Shown: positions 51,540 to 60,144 of the stretch, piece by piece | Layout: the number at the start of each line of letters is the position of its first letter | Numbering within the stretch: position 1 is the stretch's first letter | Source: Caulobacter sp. RHG1 | GTDB taxonomy: Bacteria; Pseudomonadota; Alphaproteobacteria; Caulobacterales; Caulobacteraceae | Direction of reading: 5' to 3' | Assembly (NCBI RefSeq): GCF_013181195.1 | Contig: NZ_SMZP01000010.1 | Location: 62,001 to 126,000, forward strand | DNA: 64,000 bases | Notes under the pieces: model-generated | Told to the model about the DNA's origin: nothing | The model's input: only the letters and a program-made list of their open reading frames with translations | Database searches by the model: none | Made by a program: the position numbers and the translations under genes

Positions 51540-52499
51540 ATGAACGCCCATTCGCCCGTCCGCCGCCCGATCTCGCTCGTGCTCGCCAGCCCGCGCGGCT
51601 TCTGCGCCGGCGTCGATCGCGCCATCCAGATCGTCGAGCGCGCCGTCGAGAAGTTCGGCGCGCCGGTCTATGTGCGCCACGAGATCGTCCACAACCGCCA
51701 CGTGGTCGACCGCCTGAAGGCGATGGGTGCGGTGTTCATCGAAGAGTTGTCCGAGGCCCCCGACGACCGTCCCGTGGTGTTCTCGGCCCACGGCGTGCCC
51801 AAGTCGGTGCCGGCCGAAGCCAAGGCCCGCGAGATGATCTATCTCGACGCCACCTGCCCGCTGGTTTCCAAGGTCCATGTCGAGGCCCAGAAGCATTTCG
51901 ACGCCGGCCGCGAGATCGTGCTGATCGGCCATGCCGGCCACCCCGAGGTGATCGGCACCATGGGCCAGCTGCCCGAGGGCTCGGTGACGCTGATCGAGGA
52001 CATCCACGACGCCGCCGCCTGGACCCCCAAGGATGCGTCCAACGTCGCCTTCCTGACCCAGACCACCCTGTCGGTGGACGACACCGCCGACATGGTGGCC
52101 CTGCTGCGCGAGCGCTTCCCGGGCATCGCCGCCCCGCACAAGGAAGACATCTGCTACGCCACGACCAACCGCCAGGACGCGGTCAAGCACCTGGCCGAAC
52201 AGTCGCAACTGGTGCTGGTGGTCGGGTCGCGCAACTCGTCGAACTCGGTGCGCCTCAAGGAGGTGGGCCTGAAGGCCGGCGCCAGCGCCGCCTATCTGAT
52301 CGACGACGCCAAGGACATCGACTGGGCCTGGTTCGACGGCATCGACCGCGTCGGCCTGACCGCCGGCGCTTCGGCCCCGGAAGACCTGGTGCAGGGCGTC
52401 ATCGACGCCATCTCGGCCCGCTTCGACACCAATGTCGAGGAACTGGTCGAAGCTCGCGAGACCATCACGTTCAAGCTGCCGAGGCTGCTGACCGCGTAA
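51540..52499 (+). CDS. ispH: 4-hydroxy-3-methylbut-2-enyl diphosphate reductase
   Basis: A 319-residue IspH (LytB), last step of the MEP isoprenoid pathway. Three cluster cysteines are visible: GFCAGVDRAI (C22), DATCPLV (about C106) and EDICYATTNRQ (about C204). The first gene of a likely ispH-thrB-rnhA operon (gap of 42 bp, then a 1 bp overlap). Confidence 0.96.
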   Translation: MNAHSPVRRPISLVLASPRGFCAGVDRAIQIVERAVEKFGAPVYVRHEIVHNRHVVDRLKAMGAVFIEELSEAPDDRPVVFSAHGVPKSVPAEAKAREMIYLDATCPLVSKVHVEAQKHFDAGREIVLIGHAGHPEVIGTMGQLPEGSVTLIEDIHDAAAWTPKDASNVAFLTQTTLSVDDTADMVALLRERFPGIAAPHKEDICYATTNRQDAVKHLAEQSQLVLVVGSRNSSNSVRLKEVGLKAGASAAYLIDDAKDIDWAWFDGIDRVGLTAGASAPEDLVQGVIDAISARFDTNVEELVEARETITFKLPRLLTA

Positions 52500-52541
52500 G
52501 GGCGGCTTGACCACAGGCGTCCGGTCGCGCATCCCGACGCC

Positions 52542-53492
52542 ATGGCCGTCTATACCGACATCACCGACGAAGAACTCGCGACCTTCCTGCAGGGCTACGA
52601 CCTTGGCGCGCCGCTGGCGTTCAAGGGCATCGCCGAGGGCGTGGAGAACTCCAACTTCCTGCTGGAGACGGAGAAGGGGCGCTACATTCTCACCGTCTAC
52701 GAGCGGCGTGTGAAAGCGCAGGAGCTGCCCTACTTCCTCAACATGCTGACCTGGCTGGCCGACAAGGGCTATCCCAGCGCCCGCCCCATCCCGGACCGCA
52801 AGGGCGAGACGCTGTCGACCCTGCGCGGCAAGTCGGCGGCGATCGTCGAGTTTCTGCCTGGTCTCTCGGTGCGAAAGCCCACCCCCGCCCACTGCCGCGA
52901 AGCCGGTGAAGGCCTGGCCTGGCTGCACCTGGCCGGCGAAGGCTATCCCGGCCGCCGCGCCAACGACCTGGGCCAGACCGCCTGGGCTTCGCTGTTCTCC
53001 AAGCACCGCAAGGCGGCCGAGGATCTGAAGCCCGGCCTGTCGGCGACGATCGACAACGATCTGGCGCAGCTCTCTTTGATGTGGCCGCGCACCTTGCCGG
53101 CCGGCCCGATCCACGCCGACTATTTCCCCGACAACGTCTTCTTCAAGCCGGACGGCAAGTTCGCGGCGGCGATCGACTTCTATTTCGCCTGCGACGACGC
53201 CTATGCCTACGATGTGGCCGTGACCCTGAATGCCTGGTGCTTCGAGGCGGACGGCAGCTTCAACATCACCGCCGCCAAGGCGTTGCTGAACGGCTACGAG
53301 CGCCGCCGGCCGCTGAGCCCGGCCGAAAAGGAAGCCCTGCCGATCCTGGCGCGCGGCGCGGCCATGCGCTTCTTTCTGACCCGCCTGGCCGACTGGGGCG
53401 CGACGCCCGCCGGCGCCCTTGTCCGACCCAAGGATCCGCTGGAGTACGAGCGCAAGCTGGCCGTCCACCGCGAGGGCCTGGTGCTGTTCTGA
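52542..53492 (+). CDS. thrB: Homoserine kinase (ThrB2 / choline-kinase-like fold)
   Basis: A 316-residue homoserine kinase of the APH-like type found in alphaproteobacteria, not the GHMP type. The catalytic loop is HADYFPDNVFF and the metal Asp is in AAIDFYFACDD. Phosphorylates homoserine for threonine synthesis. Stop overlaps rnhA start (TGATG). Confidence 0.93.
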   Translation: MAVYTDITDEELATFLQGYDLGAPLAFKGIAEGVENSNFLLETEKGRYILTVYERRVKAQELPYFLNMLTWLADKGYPSARPIPDRKGETLSTLRGKSAAIVEFLPGLSVRKPTPAHCREAGEGLAWLHLAGEGYPGRRANDLGQTAWASLFSKHRKAAEDLKPGLSATIDNDLAQLSLMWPRTLPAGPIHADYFPDNVFFKPDGKFAAAIDFYFACDDAYAYDVAVTLNAWCFEADGSFNITAAKALLNGYERRRPLSPAEKEALPILARGAAMRFFLTRLADWGATPAGALVRPKDPLEYERKLAVHREGLVLF

Positions 53493-53938
53493 TGACGCCC
53501 AAGGTCACGATCTATACCGACGGCGCCTGCAAGGGGAATCCCGGCCCGGGCGGCTGGGGCGCCATCCTCTTCTATGGCGACAAGAAGAAGGAAATCACCG
53601 GCGGCGAGCCGGCGACGACCAACAACCGCATGGAGCTGATGGCCGCCATCCAGGCGCTGGAGCTGCTGAACCGCCCCTGCAAGGTCGAGCTGCACACCGA
53701 CAGCCAGTACGTGATGAAGGGCATCCAGGAATGGATCCGCGGCTGGAAGGCGCGCGGCTGGAAGACCGCCGACAAGAGCCCCGTCAAGAACGACGACCTG
53801 TGGAAGCGTCTCGACGCCGCCCGTGATCGCCACGAGGTCGACTGGCGCTGGGTCAAGGGTCACGCCGGCCATCCGCTGAACGAGCGCGCCGACGCCCTGG
53901 CCAACGAAGGCCTGCGCAAGGCCAATCCGCGCTACTAA
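53492..53938 (+). CDS. rnhA: Ribonuclease HI
   Basis: A 148-residue RNase HI. The four catalytic acids are visible as D10 (YTDGAC), E48 (NRMEL), D70 (HTDSQY) and the Asp in NERADALAN. It removes RNA from hybrids. Coupled to thrB. The window thus holds both RNase H types (rnhB at 27 kb). Confidence 0.96.
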   Translation: MTPKVTIYTDGACKGNPGPGGWGAILFYGDKKKEITGGEPATTNNRMELMAAIQALELLNRPCKVELHTDSQYVMKGIQEWIRGWKARGWKTADKSPVKNDDLWKRLDAARDRHEVDWRWVKGHAGHPLNERADALANEGLRKANPRY

Positions 53939-54001
53939 CCCAACTGTGGACGTTTGGACAAAGCCCTCGCCAAGCCGCGCGGGGTTTGCCAAGCACGCCC
54001 G

Positions 54002-54508
54002 ATGAATCTCGTCGGCTACTATCGCGTGCCGCCCGTGCGCGGGATCTTCTTCAGCCCCGCGCAGGAGGAGCGCCTGCTGCTGCTGGGCTGCCAGGAGGTC
54101 TTCAGCGACCGCTGCCTGGCCTCGGGCGTGGTGCGACCCGGCCTGCAGCGCGCCCTGGACGCGCTGGAGCCGGGCGGCGCGGTGGCGGTGCCCAGCTTCC
54201 ACGCCCTGGCCGGCGACATGGCCGGCCTGGTCGAGGCGGTGCTGAAACTGCAGGCGCGCGGTCTGCACCTGATCGTCCAGCAGCCGGACGTCGATACCCG
54301 CACCCAGCCCGGCTTCTTCGAGACCTGCCAGATGCTGGCCGGCTTCAGCCGCGAACGCCCGATGGTCCGCGCCGCCGAAGCGGCCTTGATCGCCAAGGGC
54401 GGCAAGGCGGGCGGCATGAAGGGCCTGAAGACTGGCGCTTCAGAAAAGCCCGGAGAGAAAGAGCCCCCCACCACCGCTCATCCCCGCGAAGGCGGGGACC
54501 CAAGCTGA
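54002..54508 (+). CDS. Degenerate serine-recombinase-like domain protein
   Basis: A 168-residue protein whose first 120 residues follow the resolvase catalytic domain: GYYRV at the N-terminus, then SDRCLASGVVRPGLQRALDAL, then LKLQARGLHLIV and DTRTQPGFF. The arginine at 8 and the one in VRPGL are kept. The nucleophilic serine position (10) is proline, and the DRLGR arginines are replaced in PSFHALAG, so recombination is not expected. No DNA-binding domain follows. The C-terminus (AHPREGGDPS) is encoded by a palindromic repeat. It lies 63 bp after rnhA. Confidence 0.75.
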   Translation: MNLVGYYRVPPVRGIFFSPAQEERLLLLGCQEVFSDRCLASGVVRPGLQRALDALEPGGAVAVPSFHALAGDMAGLVEAVLKLQARGLHLIVQQPDVDTRTQPGFFETCQMLAGFSRERPMVRAAEAALIAKGGKAGGMKGLKTGASEKPGEKEPPTTAHPREGGDPS

Positions 54509-54581
54509 CTCGCAGCCGATTGGTGAGGCTTCTAAGAACCCGCTGGCTCGGCTTGGGTCCCCGCCTTCGCGGGGATGAGCG
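54475..54581. repeat. Palindromic repeat pair (family 1), copies B and C
   Basis: Two 31 bp units at 54475-54505 and 54551-54581 are perfect reverse complements separated by 45 bp. Each also has its own hairpin (CCCCGCGAAGGCGGGG). The left unit overlaps the 3' end of the recombinase-like gene, the right unit ends ten bases before the ABC permease stop. Copy A at 21999-22029 is 29/31 identical. Confidence 0.88.
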
Positions 54582-54590
54582 GTTTATGGA

Positions 54591-55352
54591 TCAGACCTTG
54601 ATCCGGTAGCCGGTCTTGAAGATCAGCCACACGGCGGTCAGGCAGATGACCAGGAACACCGTCGTCATGGCCAGGCTGATGCCGACGCCGACGTCGGAGA
54701 CGCCGTAGAAGCTCCAGCGGAAGCCGCTGATCAGATAGACGACCGGGTTCAGCAGGGTGATCTTCTGCCAGATCGGCGGCAACATGTTGATCGAGTAGAA
54801 GCTGCCGCCCAGGAAGGTCAGCGGCGTGATGATCAGCGCCGGCACGATCTGCAGCTTCTGGAAGTTGTCGGCCCAGACCCCGATCACGAAGCCGAACAGG
54901 CTGAAGGTCACCGCCGTCAGCACCAGGAACAGCGCCATCACGAACGGGTGGGCGATCTCGAACGGCACGAACAGGCGCGCCGTGGCCAGGATCAGCAGGC
55001 CCAGCAGCACCGACTTGGTCGCCGCCGCCCCGACATAACCCATCACCGTCTCGATCCACGACACCGGGGCCGAGAGAAGCTCATAGATCGTGCCGGCCCA
55101 CTTGGGCATGTAGATGCCGAACGAGGCGTTGGAGATGCTCTCGCTGAGCAGCGACAGCATGACCAGACCCGGGATGATGAAGGCCCCGTAGCTGACCCCG
55201 TCGATCGACTGCATCCGCGAGCCGATCGCCGAGCCGAACACCACGAAATACAGCGAGGTCGAGATCACCGGCGCCAGGATGCTCTGCAGCAGGGTGCGGA
55301 ACCACCGCGCCAGCTCGAAGCGGTAGATGGCTTTGATTGCATGGACGTTCAT
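54591..55352 (-). CDS. ABC-2 type exporter permease
   Basis: A 253-residue six-helix ABC-2 permease (YadH-like). FYGVSDVGVGISLAMTT and ITPLTFLGGSFYS are family features. Forms an exporter with the ATPase whose stop overlaps its start. Substrate unknown; drug, polysaccharide or lipid are possible. Confidence 0.9.
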   Translation of the reverse strand: MNVHAIKAIYRFELARWFRTLLQSILAPVISTSLYFVVFGSAIGSRMQSIDGVSYGAFIIPGLVMLSLLSESISNASFGIYMPKWAGTIYELLSAPVSWIETVMGYVGAAATKSVLLGLLILATARLFVPFEIAHPFVMALFLVLTAVTFSLFGFVIGVWADNFQKLQIVPALIITPLTFLGGSFYSINMLPPIWQKITLLNPVVYLISGFRWSFYGVSDVGVGISLAMTTVFLVICLTAVWLIFKTGYRIKV

Positions 55353-56275
55353 TTCGCGTCCCTCACCAGGCTGACGAAGATTTCTTCCAGCGAGCTCTGG
55401 CTGGTGTGCAGGTCTTTGAAGTCCACGCCTTCATTGCTGAGGCGGCGCAAGAGGTCGGCGATGCCGGTTTCCTCGGCCTGGGCGTCGAAGGTGTAGATCA
55501 GCTCGTTGCCGTCCTTGGCCAGTTCCAGGGCGTGGCCCATGAGGTTGGCCGGCAGGGCCTCGAGCGGGCTCTGCAGCTGCAGGGTCAGCTGCTTCTTGCC
55601 CAGCTTGCGCATGAGGACGTCCTTGTCCTCGACCAGGATGATCTCGCCCTTGCGGATCACCCCGATCCGGTCGGCCATTTCCTCGGCTTCCTCGATGTAG
55701 TGGGTGGTCAGGATGATGGTGACCCCGCGCTCACGCAGACCCCGCACCATCTCCCACATGTCGCGGCGCAGATCGACGTCGACGCCGGCGGTGGGCTCGT
55801 CCAGGAACAGGATGGTCGGCTCGTGGCTCAGCGCCTTGGCGATCATCACCCGGCGCTTCATGCCGCCCGACAGCGCCATGATCTTGCTGTCCTTCTTGTC
55901 CCACAGGGACAGGTCGCGAAGGATCTTCTCGATCAGGGCGTCGTTGCGCGGCTTGCCGAACAGACCCCGCGAGAAGCTGACCGTGGCCCAGACCGTCTCG
56001 AAGGCGTCGGTGTTCAGTTCCTGCGGCACCAGACCGATCTTGGTCCGGGCGGCGCGGTAGTCCTTCACGACGTCATGGCCGTCGGCCAGCACCACGCCCT
56101 GGCTGGGATTGACGATGCCGCAGATGATGCTGATCAGCGTCGTCTTGCCCGCCCCGTTCGGGCCGAGCAGGGCGAAGATCTCGCCCTGTCGGATGTCGAG
56201 GTCGATGGTCTTCAGGGCCTGATGGCCCGAGGCATAGGTCTTGTTCAGACCCTTTACCGATATGATGGAGGTCAC
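55349..56275 (-). CDS. ABC exporter ATP-binding protein
   Basis: A 308-residue ABC ATPase (YadG/CcmA-like). Walker A GPNGAGKTT (38-46), signature LSGGMKRRV, and Walker B ILFLDEPTAGVD are complete. About 80 extra C-terminal residues are typical of this group. Coupled to the permease (ATGA). Confidence 0.93.
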   Translation of the reverse strand: MTSIISVKGLNKTYASGHQALKTIDLDIRQGEIFALLGPNGAGKTTLISIICGIVNPSQGVVLADGHDVVKDYRAARTKIGLVPQELNTDAFETVWATVSFSRGLFGKPRNDALIEKILRDLSLWDKKDSKIMALSGGMKRRVMIAKALSHEPTILFLDEPTAGVDVDLRRDMWEMVRGLRERGVTIILTTHYIEEAEEMADRIGVIRKGEIILVEDKDVLMRKLGKKQLTLQLQSPLEALPANLMGHALELAKDGNELIYTFDAQAEETGIADLLRRLSNEGVDFKDLHTSQSSLEEIFVSLVRDAK

Positions 56276-56411
56276 GCGGTCTCCCTTGAGCGCAACGGCG
56301 ACACGGCCGCAGCGCTCCCCCTTTTCAAAAGCCGGCCTCAGATGGTGTCGCTTGGCCGATATAACAGGGGGTCATAACAGGGAGGCGGCTGACTTCTGTC
56401 AGCAGGCGCTT

Positions 56412-56873
56412 TCAGGTCGCGATCGGGCGCACCTTGAGCACCGCGCCAGCCACGGCCGTGACCACCACTTCCTGGCTGGCGGCGGAGAGCGGCTCGTCGG
56501 TTTCAGCAGCCCAGTCCTTGCCGTCGACGAACACGCGGCCGCGCCCCTGTTCGAACGCCGACAGCACCTGGCCGCGCTGGCCGACCAGACGCTGCAGGGG
56601 GTCGTTGAGATCCGGACCCTTGGCCTCCAGCACCGGCGGCAGGAAGCGCCGAGCCAGATAGGTCGAGGCGATCGTCAGGACGGCGAAAAGGCCCAGCTCC
56701 AGGACGAAGCCCGGATGGATCGCCTGGGCCAGCAGGCCTACGACGAAGGCGCTGGCGGCCGGCCACAGCAGCCAGCCCGTGCCGCTGGCGACCTCGATCG
56801 CCAGGAACAGCGCCGCCAGTCCCAGCCACAGCCAGAACGGTTGCAGGGCGTAGAAACCGGCGACGGCGTGCAT
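56412..56873 (-). CDS. NfeD family membrane protein
   Basis: A 153-residue NfeD1b-type protein. Two to three membrane helices (about 12-65) precede an OB-fold domain (LVGQRGQVLSAF, GRVFVDGKDW). It pairs with the SPFH protein whose gene ends four bases upstream. Such pairs organise membrane microdomains. Confidence 0.87.
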   Translation of the reverse strand: MHAVAGFYALQPFWLWLGLAALFLAIEVASGTGWLLWPAASAFVVGLLAQAIHPGFVLELGLFAVLTIASTYLARRFLPPVLEAKGPDLNDPLQRLVGQRGQVLSAFEQGRGRVFVDGKDWAAETDEPLSAASQEVVVTAVAGAVLKVRPIAT

Positions 56874-56877
56874 GGCC

Positions 56878-57894
56878 TTAAGCTCCGCGCTTGCCGCCGG
56901 GCGGCGTGATGGTCGGGGGAACCGGCGACGTCGCCACCGGGCGCGCGCGCTGGGCGGCGGGTTGCAGCGGCGGCGAGCGCGGAACGTCGGCGCTGAGCGA
57001 CTTCACCAGTTCGCCCACGCCCGCGACCGTACCGGTCAGGCCGGCGAAGTCGGCGGGCACGATGACGGTCTTTTGCTGCGGACTGCGGGCCAGTTCGGCG
57101 AACGCCTCCACATATTTCTGGGCGACGAAATAGTTGATGGCGTTGACGTCGCCCTCGGCGATGGCGGCCGACACCATGGCGGTGGCTTTCGCCTCGGCCT
57201 CGGCTTCACGTTCGCGGCCTTCGGCGTCGCGGAAGGCGGCTTCACGACGGCCCTCGGCCTCGAGAATGGCGCCCTGCTTCTGGCCCTCGGCGCGGGCGAT
57301 GGCGGCTTGCTTCTCGCCCTCGGCCTCGGTGATGACGGCGCGGCGCTCACGCTCGGCCTTCATCTGGCGGGCCATGGCGTTGGTGATGTCGGCCGGCGGG
57401 GTCAGGTCCTTGATCTCGATGCGGGCGATCTTCACGCCCCACGGCCCCGTCGCATGGTCGATCGTCGACAGCAGGCGGGTGTTGATCTGGTCGCGCTGGC
57501 TCAGCACCTCGTCCAGCTCCAGCGAGCCGACCACGGTGCGCAGGTTGGTCTGGGCCAACTGGGTGATGGCGTAAATCAGGTTGTCGACACGGTAGGCCGC
57601 CTGGGACGCGTCCATCACCTGGATGAAGACGATGGCGTCGACCTTCACCGAGACGTTGTCCTTGGTGATGACCTCCTGCTGAGGCACCTCCAAAACCTGC
57701 TCCATCATGTTGACGCGGCGGCCGATCGTCTCGACGAACGGGGTCAGGATGCTGATGCCGGGCTTGAGGGTGCGGGTGTAGCGGCCGAACCGCTCGACGG
57801 TGAACTCGCGCCCCTGCGGGACGATCTTGATCACGCTGAACACCAGCGCGAACGCCAGGATCAACAGCACCACAACGACGATCGACGTGCCCAA
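56878..57894 (-). CDS. SPFH/band-7 (stomatin-like, QmcA) protein
   Basis: A 338-residue stomatin-like protein. One N-terminal helix (1-20) is followed by the band-7 domain (VPQGREFTVERFGRYTRTL), then an Ala/Glu/Gln helix (EGEKQAAIARAEGQKQGAI) and a Pro-rich tail. Forms membrane oligomers with NfeD and may modulate proteases. Confidence 0.92.
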   Translation of the reverse strand: MGTSIVVVVLLILAFALVFSVIKIVPQGREFTVERFGRYTRTLKPGISILTPFVETIGRRVNMMEQVLEVPQQEVITKDNVSVKVDAIVFIQVMDASQAAYRVDNLIYAITQLAQTNLRTVVGSLELDEVLSQRDQINTRLLSTIDHATGPWGVKIARIEIKDLTPPADITNAMARQMKAERERRAVITEAEGEKQAAIARAEGQKQGAILEAEGRREAAFRDAEGREREAEAEAKATAMVSAAIAEGDVNAINYFVAQKYVEAFAELARSPQQKTVIVPADFAGLTGTVAGVGELVKSLSADVPRSPPLQPAAQRARPVATSPVPPTITPPGGKRGA

Positions 57895-57924
57895 AACGCT
57901 CTCCCTTAAAACTTAAGGTCGAGG

Positions 57925-58347
57925 TTAGCGCGCTCCTTCGCCTTCCGCCATGGAATCCGGCGCTGGGCGAGCGGCTTGGCGAACCGATTGCGAGAGCCGG
58001 CGGGCCAGAGCCTGGCCACGGCGGGCCGTTTGCTGCTCGGCCTTGCGGCTGGCGTCGTCGCAGGTCGGAAACTCGCTTCGACGCGACGCGAAGCCGGTGT
58101 TGAAGCGCTCGCGCATCTGGGCGTCGAAGGCCTGATCGGCCTGCTCCACCTCGGTCATGCGCACCATGCGGGCGCGCCAGTACTGGTCGCCCTCGCCCTG
58201 GCACGCCTGGCGCAGGGCATGGCTCTCGCCCAGCGTATAGGCGATGTCGAGCAGGCGCTGACGTTCGCCCGCGTCCCGCTCCTGAGCCAGGACGGGAACG
58301 GCGAAAAGGGCGCTCAAGGCGACGCCGATGAGGAACGGACGCGACAT
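57925..58347 (-). CDS. Secreted TIGR02301-like protein
   Basis: A 140-residue exported protein. The signal peptide is 1-21 (ending VPVLAQ). The mature part has ERQRLLDIAYTLGESHALRQ and DQYWRARMVRMTEVE, which resemble the alphaproteobacterial TIGR02301 family of unknown function. One cysteine pair (QACQGE, FPTCDDA). The ATG at 58347 was chosen for the signal peptide. Confidence 0.7.
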   Translation of the reverse strand: MSRPFLIGVALSALFAVPVLAQERDAGERQRLLDIAYTLGESHALRQACQGEGDQYWRARMVRMTEVEQADQAFDAQMRERFNTGFASRRSEFPTCDDASRKAEQQTARRGQALARRLSQSVRQAARPAPDSMAEGEGAR

Positions 58348-58526
58348 GCCGCTGTTATCGCCAAACCACGCCCGCCTGTCACGATCCCGCCCGCAGGAGG
58401 CGAGCCCCATACCGTCAGGCTGGGGACAATTGTCCATCGGTGTCAGGAAAAAGCTTGAGTGATAAAGGACTTGCGCCTTCCCCGGATCGGGGCTTCCCTG
58501 TGGATTACTGCAAGGAGGTCACGCCC

Positions 58527-58736
58527 ATGACTGAGGTGCATTACGGCGTTGTTCGCGTCGGCCATCACTGGTCGATCATCGGTGACAACCTGCGCTTTGG
58601 AACCTACGAAACTCGTCGCGAGGCCCGCGAGGCCGCGAGACGCTTGGCCCTCCACTCCTCGGGTCTGGGCCTGCCCGTCCTGATGCACGAGCAGCAGGAC
58701 GACTGGACCCTGCCGCGCCCAGTTCAGCTCAGCTGA
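58527..58736 (+). CDS. Small DUF2188-like protein
   Basis: A 69-residue soluble protein: VHYGVVRVGHHWSIIGDN, then YETRREAREAARRLAL and a short tail. The beta-hairpin-plus-helix layout recalls DUF2188, but I am not sure. An excellent AAGGAGGT site eight bases before the ATG at 58527 decides the start. The last eight bases overlap the convergent gene. Confidence 0.75.
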   Translation: MTEVHYGVVRVGHHWSIIGDNLRFGTYETRREAREAARRLALHSSGLGLPVLMHEQQDDWTLPRPVQLS

Positions 58737-59271
58737 CCTCTTCGGTCTCGTCCTCGTCGTACAGGTACGGGCGGATGACTCTTAGCACCTGGGCGATCGA
58801 GGCCACGGCCCCGACGATCGACGCCACGACCTGGAAGCCTTGCCACAGCAGGCCGATCAGCGGGTCCTCGCCCAGCAGGGACGCCAGCGGATAGATCAGG
58901 CGGCTGACCACGATCCGGAAACCGGCATAGGCGGTGGAATATTCGACGGACGCGCCCGCCAGGGCGGCCGAGACGACCACCGCCAGCACCGGCGCCCAGA
59001 GGAGCGGCAGGAGCAGCAGCAACGCCAGGGTCACGATCACCAGCTTGGTCGACAGCCCGACGTCACGCACCAGGGTCAGACCGACGCCGACGATCACAAG
59101 GACGCCCAGAACTCCGAACGCGACCGGCAGCGCCATGTCCGCCGTTTCGGCCAGGGGCGCGCCGACGCCGAACACCATGGCGGCCATGACGATCAGGGTA
59201 AGGACGAAGGACCCTAGCCACAGCGCGCCGTACTGACCGAGCCTTCGCCGGACATGCCGCTTCGCGATCAT
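58729..59271 (-). CDS. Multi-pass membrane protein, unknown
   Basis: A 180-residue protein with four hydrophobic stretches (about 15-35, 45-65, 75-100, 125-155) and an acidic C-terminus (YDEDETEEVS). No family recognised. The ATG at 59271 starts with a basic MIAKRHVRRRLG; the longer frame is less likely. Confidence 0.72.
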   Translation of the reverse strand: MIAKRHVRRRLGQYGALWLGSFVLTLIVMAAMVFGVGAPLAETADMALPVAFGVLGVLVIVGVGLTLVRDVGLSTKLVIVTLALLLLLPLLWAPVLAVVVSAALAGASVEYSTAYAGFRIVVSRLIYPLASLLGEDPLIGLLWQGFQVVASIVGAVASIAQVLRVIRPYLYDEDETEEVS

Positions 59272-59385
59272 CGCCGCCCCCTTTGGCCAATCGAATGAAG
59301 GGTGCGTCGGAAGAGTCTCGCCGTCCACGGGAAACTAAGCCGTTCGACGCGCGCTTTAGGAGTCGAAGCGCCACCGGAGAGCTTG

Positions 59386-60144
59386 ATGAGCCTCATCACC
59401 CGCATCGTCCGCAGCGCCGCCGACGGCGACGCCGCCCCGCCCTATGGCGCCAACCGCCTGTTGGCCGCCTTGAAGCCCGACGCCCTGGCGGCTCTGGCGC
59501 CACATCTCGTGCTGGTCGACCTGCCCGCCGAGGCGGTTCTGTTCGACGTCGGCGACGACGTGCAGCACACCTATCTGCCGTGCGGCCCGACCCAGGTGTC
59601 GTTGCTGGTGGTCACGGCCGACGGCCAGGAAATCGAGACCGCCAGCATCGGCCTGGAAGGCGCGATCGGCGGCGTGGTCAGCGCCGGCTTCAAGCCGGCC
59701 TATGGCCGAGCCGTGGTCCGCACGCCCGGCCACGCCTTCTGCGTCCCGACCCAGAAGCTGGAGGAGATCAAGACCGCCTCGCCGGTCGTCGCCGACCTGT
59801 TTGATCGCTACGCCGACGTGATGATCGCCCAGATGATGCAGCTGGCGGCCTGCAACGCCCTGCATCCGATCGAGCAGCGAGTCGGACGCTGGTTGCTGTT
59901 CGCCCACGACCGCGCCGGCGACGAACCCATCCGCCTGACCCAGGAAACCCTGGCCCAGATGCTGGGCGTGCAGCGCACCACGATCAGCGCCGTGGCCCGC
60001 ACCCTGCAGGACGCCGGCGTCATCGACATCGGCCGCGGCAAGGTCACCATCCGCGACCGCGCCGGCCTGGAACGTCGCGCCTGCGAATGCCACGACGCGG
60101 TCGAGGCCCACTTCCGCCGAGTCCTGCCGAAGGTCGAGGTCTAG
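59386..60144 (+). CDS. Crp/Fnr family transcriptional regulator
   Basis: A 252-residue regulator. A cyclic-nucleotide-binding-like domain (about 10-140) is followed by a winged HTH (TQETLAQMLGVQRTTISAVARTL). No N-terminal cysteine cluster, so not an Fe-S FNR; the ligand is unknown. GGAGA precedes the ATG at 59386. Confidence 0.9.
   Translation: MSLITRIVRSAADGDAAPPYGANRLLAALKPDALAALAPHLVLVDLPAEAVLFDVGDDVQHTYLPCGPTQVSLLVVTADGQEIETASIGLEGAIGGVVSAGFKPAYGRAVVRTPGHAFCVPTQKLEEIKTASPVVADLFDRYADVMIAQMMQLAACNALHPIEQRVGRWLLFAHDRAGDEPIRLTQETLAQMLGVQRTTISAVARTLQDAGVIDIGRGKVTIRDRAGLERRACECHDAVEAHFRRVLPKVEV

Noticed and set aside
54002..54508. Resolvase-like gene as part of a transposon
   Set aside because: No terminal repeats of transposon type, no transposase, no cargo; the nearby repeats are REP-like and the catalytic residues are lost.
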